Positions 37,534-45,721 of a DNA stretch of 64,000 nucleotides are shown here, one piece after another. The stretch is taken from assembly GCF_008801835.1 (NCBI RefSeq), contig NZ_VZOW01000010.1:103070-167069 (forward strand), written 5' to 3'. The notes beneath the pieces were generated by a model, which was not told where the DNA came from, did no database searches, and saw only the letters and a list, made by a program, of their open reading frames with translations. The translations under genes were made by a program, and so were the position numbers. The number at the start of each line of letters is the position of its first letter. Positions within the stretch are counted from its first letter, which is position 1. This DNA comes from Cupriavidus pauculus. Its GTDB lineage: Bacteria; Pseudomonadota; Gammaproteobacteria; Burkholderiales; Burkholderiaceae.

Positions 37534-38025
37534 ATGAAGTATTCCGCAGAACGCCGGGAAGCCATCCTGAAGAAGTTACTGGCCCCGCACAACCGCACGG
37601 TCTCCGACCTGGCACGCGAAGAAGGCATTTCCGAGGCCACGATCTATAACTGGCGCAAACAGGCCCGCGGCCAGGGCCGTTTGTTGCCAGACCAGGCGTC
37701 GGACAGCGAGGGCTGGAGCTCGCAGGACAAGTTCAACGCCGTGCTGGAAAGCGCTGCGCTGTCCGAAGTGGAGCTGGCCGAGTACTGCCGGCGCCGGGGA
37801 CTGTATGCCGAGCAGTTGCGCCGCTGGCGAACGAGTTGCGAGCAGGCCAACGCGCAGAGCCAGAGCGCCGCCCGGCAGGAGGCCGACGCGCTCAAGGCTG
37901 AACGTCGCCGCACGCGCGATTTGGAGCGCGAGCTGCGCCGCAAGAACGCCGCGCTGGCTGAGACGGCAGCATTGCTGACCTTGCGAAAAAAAGCCCGGGC
38001 GATCTGGGGGGACGAGGAAGAATGA
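37534..38025 (+). CDS. IS3-family OrfA (HTH protein), copy 1
   Basis: A 163-residue protein with the helix-turn-helix AILKKLLAPHNRTVSDLAREEGISEATIYNWRKQ and a C-terminal coiled-coil-like Arg/Glu/Ala-rich part ending at the A7 run. It binds IS ends and is the first half of the transposase. A frame extension upstream (TTG at 37477) exists, but the ATG at 37534 has GAGAAGG before it. Its stop overlaps the orfB start; a -1 shift at the A7 run would fuse it to OrfB. Confidence 0.9.
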   Translation: MKYSAERREAILKKLLAPHNRTVSDLAREEGISEATIYNWRKQARGQGRLLPDQASDSEGWSSQDKFNAVLESAALSEVELAEYCRRRGLYAEQLRRWRTSCEQANAQSQSAARQEADALKAERRRTRDLERELRRKNAALAETAALLTLRKKARAIWGDEEE

Positions 38026-39086
38026 CCAATGCCCAGGATCGCCGTCAAGCTGTAGCGTTGGTCGATGAGGCTCGCCAGGCCGGTGCACGCTTGCAGAGCG
38101 CATGCATCGAACTCGGTATCGGCTTGAACACTTATCGTCGCTGGGCGACGGGCGATGAGGACAGACGCCCGCACGCCATACATGCCACGCCATCGCATGC
38201 ACTGACAGACGCCGAGCGCCAGGCCGTGCTGCAGGCCTGCCACCGTCCCGAGTTCGCCAGCCTGCCGCCGGCGCAGATCGTGGTACGGCTGCTCGATGAA
38301 GAGGGCCGGTACCTGGCGTCGGAGTCGACCTTCTATCGCGTGCTGCGCCAAGCCGATGAGCAGCACCGCCGTGGCCGGGCGCGCGCGCCACGTCACGCTG
38401 GCGCACCACGGCGCCACTGTGCCGACGCACCCAACCAGCTCTGGAGCTGGGACGTCACGTACCTGCATACGCGTATCCGCGGCCGGTTCTATTACCTGTA
38501 TCTGATCCTGGACATCTACAGCCGGAAAATCGTCGGGGCCGAGGTGTTTGAATCGGAGAACATGGCCAACAGTGCCACCATCATCCAGCGCGCCGTGCTG
38601 CGCGAGCAGTGTCAGCACCGACCCCTGGTATTGCATGCCGATAATGGTAGCGCCATGAAAGGCTCGACCTTGCAGGTCACGCTCGAGAAGCTGGGCATTA
38701 CCGCCTCGCACAGCCGACCCCAGGTATCCAACGACAACGCGTATTCCGAGGCCCTGTTCCGCACCTGCAAGTACCGGCCCGGTTACCCGATCGACGGCTT
38801 TGCAAGCGTGCAGGCCGCACGCCTGTGGGTGCATCAGTTCATCCACTGGTACAACCATGAGCATCGCCACAGCGCCATTCGCTACTTGGCTCCGGCGCAG
38901 CGTCATGCGGGCCTGGATGCCCCCATTCTGCAAGCCCGACAGCGCCTGTACCAACAAGCCAGGCAACGCCACCCAGCACGATGGTCGGGAAAACTACGCA
39001 ACTGGCAGCCCATCGGCAGCGTCTGGCTCAACCCCGAGCCGGATCAACATGAGCAAGACACCGATCCAGTATTAGAGGCCGCATGA
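38022..39086 (+). CDS. IS3-family transposase OrfB (DDE integrase), copy 1, intact
   Basis: A 354-residue rve-type integrase. The HTH-like N-terminus is followed by the catalytic core: Asp in WSWDVTYLHTRIRG, Asp in LHADNGSAMKG and Glu in SNDNAYSEALF, the D-D-E triad. It is complete in this copy. It lies in the -1 frame relative to orfA, and that frame stays open back to the A7 run, so both reinitiation and programmed frameshifting are possible. Confidence 0.92.
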   Translation: MTNAQDRRQAVALVDEARQAGARLQSACIELGIGLNTYRRWATGDEDRRPHAIHATPSHALTDAERQAVLQACHRPEFASLPPAQIVVRLLDEEGRYLASESTFYRVLRQADEQHRRGRARAPRHAGAPRRHCADAPNQLWSWDVTYLHTRIRGRFYYLYLILDIYSRKIVGAEVFESENMANSATIIQRAVLREQCQHRPLVLHADNGSAMKGSTLQVTLEKLGITASHSRPQVSNDNAYSEALFRTCKYRPGYPIDGFASVQAARLWVHQFIHWYNHEHRHSAIRYLAPAQRHAGLDAPILQARQRLYQQARQRHPARWSGKLRNWQPIGSVWLNPEPDQHEQDTDPVLEAA

Positions 39087-39087
39087 A

Positions 39088-39765
39088 TCAGGTTCCAACT
39101 GCCTTGACAGACGCCGCGGGCAAGCCCATGCGGACGCGCCAAGCTTCGATCGCCCGCCGGGTGGTGTCGTTGAATGTGCCGTCGACCGCGCCTTGGTACA
39201 GCCCCACCTGGCGCAGCCGGTGCTGCAACTCCCTCATATAACCGGTCTGCTCCGGCGCCGTGAACCAAGAACCGACGTCGGTGTTGTTCAGCTCGGCTTC
39301 GGTCGGCACGCGCGAGCGCAGTAGCAGCGTGTCCCAGGTCTGCTGGTCGACCATGCCGGTGGCGCGGAATCCGTTGTCGCGTTGAAACTTCAGCACCGCC
39401 TCTCGCGTGAGCATGCCGAAGCGGTCGTCGACATCGTACAGCGCAAGGTATTTGGCAAGCCGCAACCGCACCTGCAACTCGCGCACTTGCGGCGACTTCA
39501 CGCGGTAGCGCAGCTCCTGCGTGAGTGACCCTGACCCGCCGATCGCACGCAGCGTGGCGGCCTGGGCCCCCGTGGGTGCGCTGTGGCGCGCCGCAGGGCC
39601 TGGCGTTTGCGCCGCGGCGGCCTCGGAAGCCGTCGTCCGAGCGGAAGTCAGGCGAAGCCCGGGCTCCGTTGACGTGGCCTGTGCATGCGCAGGTAAGGCA
39701 AGACTGAAGAATGCTGCCGCCGTGATGACGAGTAAGCGCGTGCAAGAAGAAGGCCGTGGGATCAT
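39088..39765 (-). CDS. Exported peptidoglycan-binding protein, 3' end formed by the IS
   Basis: A protein of about 225 residues. The signal peptide (LLVITAAAFFSLALPAHA) precedes two peptidoglycan-binding-1 type modules: QVRELQVRLRLAKYL..FGMLTREAVLKFQRDNGFRATGMVDQQTW and MRELQHRLRQVGLYQGAVDGTFNDTTRRAIEAWR. The final residues ASVKAVGT and the stop lie in the right end of IS copy 1, so the native C-terminus is lost. It probably acted on the cell wall. The start at 39765 lacks a strong ribosome-binding site; 39900 is an alternative. Confidence 0.7.
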   Translation of the reverse strand: MIPRPSSCTRLLVITAAAFFSLALPAHAQATSTEPGLRLTSARTTASEAAAAQTPGPAARHSAPTGAQAATLRAIGGSGSLTQELRYRVKSPQVRELQVRLRLAKYLALYDVDDRFGMLTREAVLKFQRDNGFRATGMVDQQTWDTLLLRSRVPTEAELNNTDVGSWFTAPEQTGYMRELQHRLRQVGLYQGAVDGTFNDTTRRAIEAWRVRMGLPAASVKAVGT

Positions 39766-40017
39766 GACCGATGATTGTCGAGCCGGCAGCAGACTTGCGT
39801 CAAGCGGCATAGCGCACGGGGTTGGTCCGTAAACCAGCGGCGGGCACGAGCAGGCGCTTCTGGCCCGTTGCTGGTGGTGGCACACGTACAACACAGACAT
39901 GTGGCTTTTTCTGCCCGGGCGGCCGCTCCTCCCACCTCAGATTCCGCCCCAGCCTGGTAACTCGGAATTTTGGACAGATTGACCAAGGACGCCTTGACAG
40001 CGTAAACCTACCCTCGA

Positions 40018-40134
40018 TGTCTGAAAAGCACTCGATTACCCAGCGATGCTGGGTAAAAATGTCTGAAAAGTAGTTGATTACCGCTTGTTTTGTCTGAAAA
40101 GTAGCGGATTACTGCGTGCTATGTCTGAACACTA
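40018..40134. repeat. Four imperfect direct repeats (TGTCTGAAAAG...GATTAC), possible transposon end remnant
   Basis: TGTCTGAAAAGYASNNGATTAC occurs at 40018, 40060 and 40091, with a partial copy TGTCTGAACACTAG at 40122. Spacing is 42, 31 and 31 bases. A small hairpin CCCAGCGATGCTGGG lies between the first two. Multiple terminal repeats of this kind are typical of IS21-like and Tn7-like ends. No matching transposase is present, so it looks like an orphan end. The flanking stretch 39766-40262 contains no other recognisable feature. Confidence 0.65.
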
Positions 40135-40262
40135 GAGCCTGTTATGGGCTTATCGGAGTGCCACAGTGTGGGTGGAAATCATGGTGGCCAACGGCTTGCC
40201 CCGTGGCTCATGGTTTTTCAGCACACCTACCTACTGGGCGCGCCGTCACGGACACTCCCTGT

Positions 40263-40469
40263 CTACTCCAGAGCGATAGTGCCCTCGAATGTCACATTCA
40301 ATTTGACGCCGGCAATCTCAAGCGTCATCGTGGCAGGGAGCTTTTCATTCCCGGTTATGGCCTTCTCGGCCAGCGCGCTGGCGACCGCTTTCTCGATTTC
40401 GTTCTGGGAGCTGACGCCCACCATCTTCAGAAATTTGCGCAGACTCAGGTTGAATGTTTCTTCGTTCAT
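40263..40469 (-). CDS. DUF6494 family small protein
   Basis: A 68-residue protein starting MNEETFNLSLRKFLKMVGVSSQNEIEKAV and ending LNVTFEGTIALE, which matches the DUF6494 family pattern as I remember it. It is a soluble alpha/beta protein with no catalytic motif. The ATG at 40469 is chosen because it gives the family N-terminus; GAGGGAATC lies just upstream. Function is unknown; it may belong to the mobile region cargo. Confidence 0.7.
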   Translation of the reverse strand: MNEETFNLSLRKFLKMVGVSSQNEIEKAVASALAEKAITGNEKLPATMTLEIAGVKLNVTFEGTIALE

Positions 40470-40510
40470 GATTCCCTCTTCCAAATGCCCCTTAGCACGC
40501 TCCCCCTTCT

Positions 40511-40741
40511 CTACTGGACGGGATTCGTATGGGTTGCAGCGGTTGGCCATTTGTCCTGCTGCGCCCGACACATTTCAAGTTCCCGGGACAGCGAGTCGAT
40601 TTGCGACTGCATGCTAGCGGCCCGCCTAAGCAACTGGCCGACTTGGTCCCAGTATTCATAACCTAGGTCGCCGTCTGCCAGTGCGAGTTCATGGAGCTTG
40701 CGAAGTGCGACGTCCAAGTCGATGCGATTGTCTGATGACAT
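40511..40741 (-). CDS. Small hypothetical protein with coiled-coil tendency
   Basis: A 76-residue protein: SSDNRIDLDVALRKLHELALADGDLGYEYWDQVGQLLRRAASM, then a heptad-like QSQIDSLSRELEMCRAQ. AGGAAA lies just before tandem ATG codons (40744 and 40741). No family is recognised. It is directly upstream of DUF6494 on the same strand and may be cotranscribed with it. Confidence 0.6.
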   Translation of the reverse strand: MSSDNRIDLDVALRKLHELALADGDLGYEYWDQVGQLLRRAASMQSQIDSLSRELEMCRAQQDKWPTAATHTNPVQ

Positions 40742-40911
40742 CATTTTCCTCCCCGGTTTGTCCGCACCATCATTTATTCGAAACTCAAAACAACCGCGCC
40801 TTTTCTCGCTTAGTGTAAGCGCTTTCTCGCGCGGGTCGTAGTTCGAGTCAGCTTGAGCAGATTGATGGTCGAAGTTAGAGCAACGGTTTCTGCCAGTCAA
40901 TCCAGAATCCG

Positions 40912-41289
40912 CTAATCGCTTGGCTCGCCGGCAGCGCGGAAGTCTGCATCCTTCAGAATTTGCCGTGTGCGTGACATGCGCCACGAACTCTCTGCGGCAG
41001 AGAAATCCCACGCGCCGGAGCGAACCTTGTTCTCGACGCCCAACTCGACCCGGCGCAAGCCCTCATCGAAGCCCCCTCCTTTGGTGTCAATTTTGCGCTG
41101 GGTGTAGACCGCAAGCTGTTGCGCCAGGTCTTTGCCCGCGGCATACTGCTGGTACAACTCATCAGGCGTCAAACCAGCAAAGTACTTATTGCCAACTTTG
41201 CGCAGCAGCAGTTTCGGACGCGAGCCTGCAAGCGCGCCCGCCTGCGTCTCCCGCAGGAAATCTTCCGGCATAGCATGTTCATTCGTCAT
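40912..41289 (-). CDS. Hypothetical protein of genomic-island type
   Basis: A 125-residue protein with a basic N-terminal half (SRPKLLLRKVGNKYFAGLTPDELYQQY) and a C-terminal segment containing KVRSGAWDFSAAESSWRMSRTRQIL. GGAGG is seven bases before the ATG. Similar short proteins occur in integrated elements, but I cannot name the family. It is followed on the same strand by the gene at 40741 after a gap of about 170 bases. Confidence 0.55.
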   Translation of the reverse strand: MTNEHAMPEDFLRETQAGALAGSRPKLLLRKVGNKYFAGLTPDELYQQYAAGKDLAQQLAVYTQRKIDTKGGGFDEGLRRVELGVENKVRSGAWDFSAAESSWRMSRTRQILKDADFRAAGEPSD

Positions 41290-41313
41290 GGCCGCCTCCT
41301 GCTGGACAAGGAA

Positions 41314-41991
41314 CTACGGCGCGGGCACGAACAGGTCATGTCCGGCTCTCGCGCCGATAACCGCCAGCCGGCCGAGGTCGGCGATTCGAATCAGTCCGCC
41401 GCGCATGGCACCATCTGGCAACTGTTTCGCACCGACCAGTTCGACGCCGGGCAGCAAGCGAGACAGCGCTGACGACTTTGTACCCATGGAGCGAGCCAGG
41501 TCTGCCAGCGGGATATAGCTCTGGCGGAACGCCAGCAACTGATGCGGCAACACGACCCGGCAAGGCTGGCCACGGCGTTGAATCGACTCGGACGCCAGCA
41601 GCCCTTCGTCCACCCAGTGCGCGATGGACTCCCATTTCCAGCCTGTCGCTTTGGCCAGTTGCTGAATCGACATGCCGGCCTCGAGCAGCGGCGTGCCGAA
41701 ATACCGTGACACGTCCGCCCTCAGAAAGGACATTTCGCCCAGTGTTCGAGCATGTGCGACGGCTTTCACAGCGCCGTTCGCAATGGCCTGCATCAGCGAC
41801 TCGATGGCTTGCTTCTCGCCCATGCGCCGGCTGGTCAGTTCCGCCCAGGTGAGGGTCGCATCATCGGCGACCGCAACGGGTGCGGTCCACCGGTCCACAC
41901 GCGCATATAAATCCAGCACGGATTGGCGCTCGACCGGGCCGCCTTTCAGGAGGTCTTCGCGCCAGCGGATGTCTGACCGGATATCGGACAC
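41314..41991 (-). CDS. DNA-binding-like protein, possibly the C-terminal part of a TniQ-type protein
   Basis: A 225-residue protein starting at GTG with no ribosome-binding site. It contains SIQQLAKATGWKWESIAHWVDEGLL and DLARSMGTKSSALSRLLPG, two helix-turn-helix-like units. The lack of a start signal and the position 51 bases from the TetR gene suggest it is a 5'-truncated gene at the junction between element backbone and catabolic island. The TniQ similarity is a recollection, not tested. Confidence 0.45.
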   Translation of the reverse strand: MSDIRSDIRWREDLLKGGPVERQSVLDLYARVDRWTAPVAVADDATLTWAELTSRRMGEKQAIESLMQAIANGAVKAVAHARTLGEMSFLRADVSRYFGTPLLEAGMSIQQLAKATGWKWESIAHWVDEGLLASESIQRRGQPCRVVLPHQLLAFRQSYIPLADLARSMGTKSSALSRLLPGVELVGAKQLPDGAMRGGLIRIADLGRLAVIGARAGHDLFVPAP

Positions 41992-42042
41992 GGCTCGACC
42001 ATTTCTTCATATATCGGCCACCTCTTTCCATGTCCGCTCAAT

Positions 42043-42753
42043 TCAGGTACTGCACTCACCACCGTCAAATAACCCCTGACCTTGAATTCCCTTCACGAGA
42101 AAGTGAACGAAAGTTTGAGCGATGTCGGCGCCGGAGAGATCGCCGTCGAGTCTGTACCAGCGTGGAATGCTGGTGATCGCGCCCATGAACCAGAATACGG
42201 CGAGTTTCGGGTTGCACTCGGCAATAGTTTTGTCGTCTATACCTTCCTGTATTAAGTCGCGCAGGCGAAGATCGAATTGCCGACGGCGCGCCATGATCTG
42301 CTTGCGGTCTTTAGGTGTCATCCCGCTGTATTCGTGAAGGACGGCGGAAGCTCCCAGTTCGCTGGCAAAGTCTCGAATGTATATCGACACAAACTTCTCA
42401 AGTTTTTCGAGGCCATTTTTCCCTGTTGTCATCGCCTCCTCAAGCGCCATATCGCCGATCTCCATCGAGAGATTGTGGCATTCGTATAGCAACTCCTGCT
42501 TACTCTTGAAGTAGTGATACAAGGCCGGCTTGGTCACATTTAGGCTTTTCGCGATCTCGTCCAGCGAGACGTTCTGGTAACCACGATGTCCGAACGCGCG
42601 CGAGGCCTCTGCGATCACCGCCTGCCGTTTCAACTGGTATTGCTCGTCTTGGCTCTTGACCAAATTGTTCCATCGTCTGGGCGCTATTGCCTTCCTCTTG
42701 GTACCCGCCTTCTTCGCCTCAGCGCGTTCGATGATGCTTTCAACCTTTTTCAT
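42043..42753 (-). CDS. TetR family transcriptional regulator of the catabolic island
   Basis: A 236-residue TetR protein. A Lys/Arg-rich extension of about 40 residues (EAKKAGTKRKAIAPRRWNN) precedes the HTH (SLDEIAKSLNVTKPALYHYFKSKQELLYE). The ligand domain is normal in length. In the family these proteins often respond to acyl-CoA or a related catabolic intermediate. It is divergent from the flavoprotein gene at 43112, with an operator-like motif at 42961 in the gap. It is the only regulator in the island, so I infer it controls the acyl-CoA genes. Confidence 0.9.
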   Translation of the reverse strand: MKKVESIIERAEAKKAGTKRKAIAPRRWNNLVKSQDEQYQLKRQAVIAEASRAFGHRGYQNVSLDEIAKSLNVTKPALYHYFKSKQELLYECHNLSMEIGDMALEEAMTTGKNGLEKLEKFVSIYIRDFASELGASAVLHEYSGMTPKDRKQIMARRRQFDLRLRDLIQEGIDDKTIAECNPKLAVFWFMGAITSIPRWYRLDGDLSGADIAQTFVHFLVKGIQGQGLFDGGECST

Positions 42754-43111
42754 TTTTTCCCTCGTCGCTGTGCGGTGACAGTCTACTTGCCGATAAAAGG
42801 CCCTACCAAAGATTCAATTATAAGACCCGGGCTCGCTGCGCCCTATTACGAGAGGCGCTTTCCACTACGTTGCAGTTGCATTTCCACATCAACACCAATG
42901 ATGAGCGAAACCTGTACCCTTCCGTCGCGCTCAGACTAGAAAGTCGCTGTGGACGGATGTCTAACCGAATAGTAATATTATTGACTAATAAGTAGATTTT
43001 ATACCAGTGCACGCTGACGCTCATGCCAGGCAGATTTTGGATGACTGCCGCGTACCCAGGAAGTCAGCAGCCGCTGGATTCATTGACAGACTGAGTAATG
43101 GCAGCTCATCC
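42754..43111. promoter_or_regulatory. Divergent regulatory region TetR / nitronate monooxygenase
   Basis: A 358-base AT-rich gap. It contains the operator-like CTAACCGAATAGTAAT (42961-42976), and a TTGACT at 42981-42986, the same hexamer as the -35 of the hydratase promoter at 57789. No well-spaced -10 follows. No credible gene lies in it. Confidence 0.5.
42961..42976 (+). promoter_or_regulatory. Candidate TetR operator 3 (ACCG-N4-GTAA)
   Basis: CTAACCGAATAGTAAT shares ACCG-N4-GTAA with the other three sites of the island. It is in the gap between the TetR gene and its divergent neighbour, consistent with autoregulation. Confidence 0.5.
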
Positions 43112-44056
43112 ATGATATTCAATCGCTCCTCGTATGTTCCTCGACCGCATGCCGTGCCCGTCATCGTGGCGCCGATGTTTCTCATCTCTGGTCCCGAACT
43201 AGTAACCGCCTGCTGCAAGGCTGGAGTGATCGGCTCCTTCCCATCGATTAATGCCCGCACGCCAGAATTACTGGAAGATTGGCTCGTGGACATAGAGACA
43301 TCGCTCGCCGCTGCCCGCGCGGCAAAGCCTGAACAAATCGTGGCCCCCTACGCAGTCAATCTCATCATGCATGCAAGCAACAGCAGGCGTGACACCGATC
43401 TCGCCATCCTTGTGCGGCATCGTGTACCGCTGGTCATTGCGAGCGTCGGGAACCCGGGACCGGCAGTCAGAGCAATACACGACTATGGCGGCAAGGTGTA
43501 TTGCGACGTGGCGACGGTCAAGCACGCACGCCGAGCCATCGAGGCGGGGGTAGATGGCCTGATCCTATTGTGCGCCGGCGCCGGGGGACACACGGGGTGG
43601 ATCAATCCCTTCGCCTTTCTTCGGGAAGTACGCAGCTTTTTCGATGGCCCCGTCGTCCTGGCCGGGGGCATCACGGATGGCCGGGCAATACGGGCCGCGC
43701 AATTACTCGGCGCTGATGGCGTCTACATGGGAACGCGTTTCCTAGCGGCCCAGGAAAGTCTCGCCTCGGAAGACTATAAACGCACGTTGGCAGCTAGCAG
43801 TGCGGACGACATCGTCCTGACCACGGCGGTGACCGGCATGCCTGGTAATTTCCTGCGTAGCAGCTTGGAACGCTACGGCCTGTATCCAGAGCACGACAAC
43901 GACCAAATTTTTCGCATCCCTGGTCAGGAAAGCGAAGGCAAGCGCTGGCGCGATATCTGGAGCGCCGGCCATGGAGTGGGCACGGTGCGCACCGTCGAGC
44001 CGGCCGCCGAGATTGTGAGGACGCTGATCAAGGAGTTCAACCAATCCGCCGTCTGA
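43112..44056 (+). CDS. Nitronate monooxygenase-family flavoprotein
   Basis: A 314-residue FMN-dependent TIM-barrel protein: VIVAPMFLISGPELVTACCKAGVIGSFP, CAGAGGHTGWINPFAF (phosphate-binding GGHTG) and LAGGITDGRAIRAAQLLGADGVYMGTRFLA. Known activities include nitroalkane oxidation and FabK-like enoyl reduction; in a CoA catabolic island the latter type of chemistry is conceivable. The start at 43112 gives the family N-terminus; an upstream in-frame extension (43007) and a weak ribosome-binding site leave some doubt. It is the only island gene on this strand near the TetR gene, and it converges with the SDR gene at 44079. Confidence 0.85.
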   Translation: MIFNRSSYVPRPHAVPVIVAPMFLISGPELVTACCKAGVIGSFPSINARTPELLEDWLVDIETSLAAARAAKPEQIVAPYAVNLIMHASNSRRDTDLAILVRHRVPLVIASVGNPGPAVRAIHDYGGKVYCDVATVKHARRAIEAGVDGLILLCAGAGGHTGWINPFAFLREVRSFFDGPVVLAGGITDGRAIRAAQLLGADGVYMGTRFLAAQESLASEDYKRTLAASSADDIVLTTAVTGMPGNFLRSSLERYGLYPEHDNDQIFRIPGQESEGKRWRDIWSAGHGVGTVRTVEPAAEIVRTLIKEFNQSAV

Positions 44057-44078
44057 GTAGTCGCACCCCCGCCCTTTT

Positions 44079-44843
44079 TCACATCCAGGCCAGCGCCTGC
44101 CCACCGTCCACCGGTATCGCCGCACCTACAATGTAGCGGCCTGCATCGGACGCCAGCAACAAAGACACGCCGTCCAGGTCGTCCTGCCTGCCGAAGCGCC
44201 GCAGTGGTGTGCGCTTGAGCAAACCCTCTTGGAAATCGCTCAAGGCATCGTGCATGTCACTCTCGATCGTGCCGGGGCAAATCGCGTTGACACGAATCCC
44301 CTTCGCCGCCAGTTCGAGCGCCATCACCTTAGTCAAGTGGATCAACGCCGCCTTCGACGCTGCATAGCTCGCGAGCCAGCCGCCAGCGCGCATGCCGGCC
44401 ACCGAGGCGATGTTGACGATTGCTCCCGCGCGCTGCGGCAGCATGCGACGTGCTGCCTCTTGTGCGACCAGCATGGCGCCCTTTAAGTTGGTATCGAAGA
44501 TGCGCGCTATTTCCTCTTCCTTTTGCTCGACGAAGGGGCTGACGTGGATGACACCCGAGTTGTTGTAGAGGATATCGATGGGGGCTCCGCACTGCTGCTC
44601 CGCACGATCAAAGGCCGCCGCGATCGTCTCTGTCCGGGTGACATCGAGATAAATCCCATGGGCGGCGTGGCCTTGCTCACGCAAGGCGGCGACTGCCGCC
44701 TCGATGCGATCCATGCGCCGCGCAGCCAAAACCACCGTGGCGCCGGCACGCGCAAAAACGCCAGCGACATGCTGGCCGATCCCGCTCGAGGCTCCGGTGA
44801 TGAGAGCCGTTTTGCCGTGCAGGCTAAACAGGTTTTCCATCAT
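44079..44843 (-). CDS. Short-chain dehydrogenase/reductase (SDR)
   Basis: A 254-residue classical SDR: TGASSGIGQHVAG (cofactor), NNSGV, catalytic Tyr and Lys in YAASKAALI, and CPGTIESDM. Classical SDRs in such clusters oxidise 3-hydroxyacyl-CoA or an alcohol intermediate. It is the last gene of the long minus-strand series, 54 bases after the enoyl-CoA hydratase gene. Confidence 0.87.
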   Translation of the reverse strand: MMENLFSLHGKTALITGASSGIGQHVAGVFARAGATVVLAARRMDRIEAAVAALREQGHAAHGIYLDVTRTETIAAAFDRAEQQCGAPIDILYNNSGVIHVSPFVEQKEEEIARIFDTNLKGAMLVAQEAARRMLPQRAGAIVNIASVAGMRAGGWLASYAASKAALIHLTKVMALELAAKGIRVNAICPGTIESDMHDALSDFQEGLLKRTPLRRFGRQDDLDGVSLLLASDAGRYIVGAAIPVDGGQALAWM

Positions 44844-44897
44844 ATTTTTCCATGATTGAAGGGGCGCCGGCTACCGCGGCGAGCGCCTCGGGATGAT

Positions 44898-45695
44898 TCA
44901 GGGCTGCCGGCCGATCCACTGCGGAGCGCGCTTTTCCACGAAGGCGCGGATGCCTTCCTTGGCGTCGGCATGCGCCATGTTGCGTGCCACCACTTCACCG
45001 CAGTACTCATAGGCATCCGCCAGCGGCATCGGCAACTGCCGATAAAACGCCTGCTTGCCGAGCGCCAGCGTATATGTGGACTTGCTGCCAATCTCGTTTG
45101 CCAGTGCCGCAACCGCTGCATCCAGCTCGGCTGCTGGCACCACCTGGTTAACCAGGCCAGCGCGCAAGGCAAACTCGGCATCATGCAGACGGCCGGTGGC
45201 GAGCATTTGCATGGCGTGCTTGGGCAGGAGGCCACGCCCGAGCGCCACCATCGGTGTCAGGCACCACAGGCCGATGTTTACGCCCGGCGTGCCAAATCGG
45301 GCGTCGCTGGCGGCGATCGCCAAGTCGGCACTGGCTACCAGTTGGCAGCCCGCGGCCGTGGCGACGCCTTCCACGCGCGCGATTACGATTTGCGGCTGCT
45401 CGCGCATCGCTTGCATCATGGCCGAGCAGCGCACAGAAACGGCCTTGAAGAATTCAGGGTCCGTTTCATCGTTGAACTCGGTCAGGTCGTGCCCGGCGCA
45501 AAAAATTCTTTGCCCGACACCGCTCAGAACGATCACGCCGATGCCGGTTTCTGAGCGCAGCTCGAGCAGGCGCCGGTGCAGTGCATCGATCATCGCCACC
45601 GACAGGCTGTTGCCGCGCTGCGGCCGGTTCAGGGCTAGAAAGCTCACCGCGCCACGGTCCGAGCGGGTAACCAGTTCCTCCTGCGAATCAGTCAT
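44898..45695 (-). CDS. Enoyl-CoA hydratase/isomerase
   Basis: A 265-residue crotonase-fold protein. The oxyanion-hole segments are FCAGHDLTEF and ASADLAIAASDARFGTPGVNIGLW. The C-terminal end VEKRAPQWIGRQP is typical. It hydrates 2-enoyl-CoA or performs a related crotonase reaction. The ATG at 45695 has GGAGGAAAG before it; the five-residue upstream extension is rejected. It follows livF by 26 bases. Confidence 0.88.
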   Translation of the reverse strand: MTDSQEELVTRSDRGAVSFLALNRPQRGNSLSVAMIDALHRRLLELRSETGIGVIVLSGVGQRIFCAGHDLTEFNDETDPEFFKAVSVRCSAMMQAMREQPQIVIARVEGVATAAGCQLVASADLAIAASDARFGTPGVNIGLWCLTPMVALGRGLLPKHAMQMLATGRLHDAEFALRAGLVNQVVPAAELDAAVAALANEIGSKSTYTLALGKQAFYRQLPMPLADAYEYCGEVVARNMAHADAKEGIRAFVEKRAPQWIGRQP

Positions 45696-45721
45696 GCTTT
45701 CCTCCTCCATGGTTTCCCAGC

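Larger units (their letters stand above)
37466..39109 (+). mobile_element. IS3-family insertion sequence, copy 1
   Basis: A 1644-bp element bounded by imperfect inverted repeats: TGTCA-N4-AGTTGGAACCT on the left and the same pattern inverted on the right (17 of 23 matching). It carries orfA (37534-38025) and orfB (38022-39086), overlapping by ATGA, with an A7 slippery run at 37986-37992 in front. OrfB has the DDE catalytic residues of IS3 transposases. It differs from copy 2 at only two positions. No target duplication is visible. The bases just outside both ends are shared with copy 2 (left CCCCCGC, right GACGCCG), so the true ends may extend a few bases further. Confidence 0.9.

Noticed and set aside
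40144..40617. 157-codon open frame on the plus strand
   Set aside because: It is antisense to DUF6494 and its neighbour, which have ribosome-binding sites; the translation resembles no protein.
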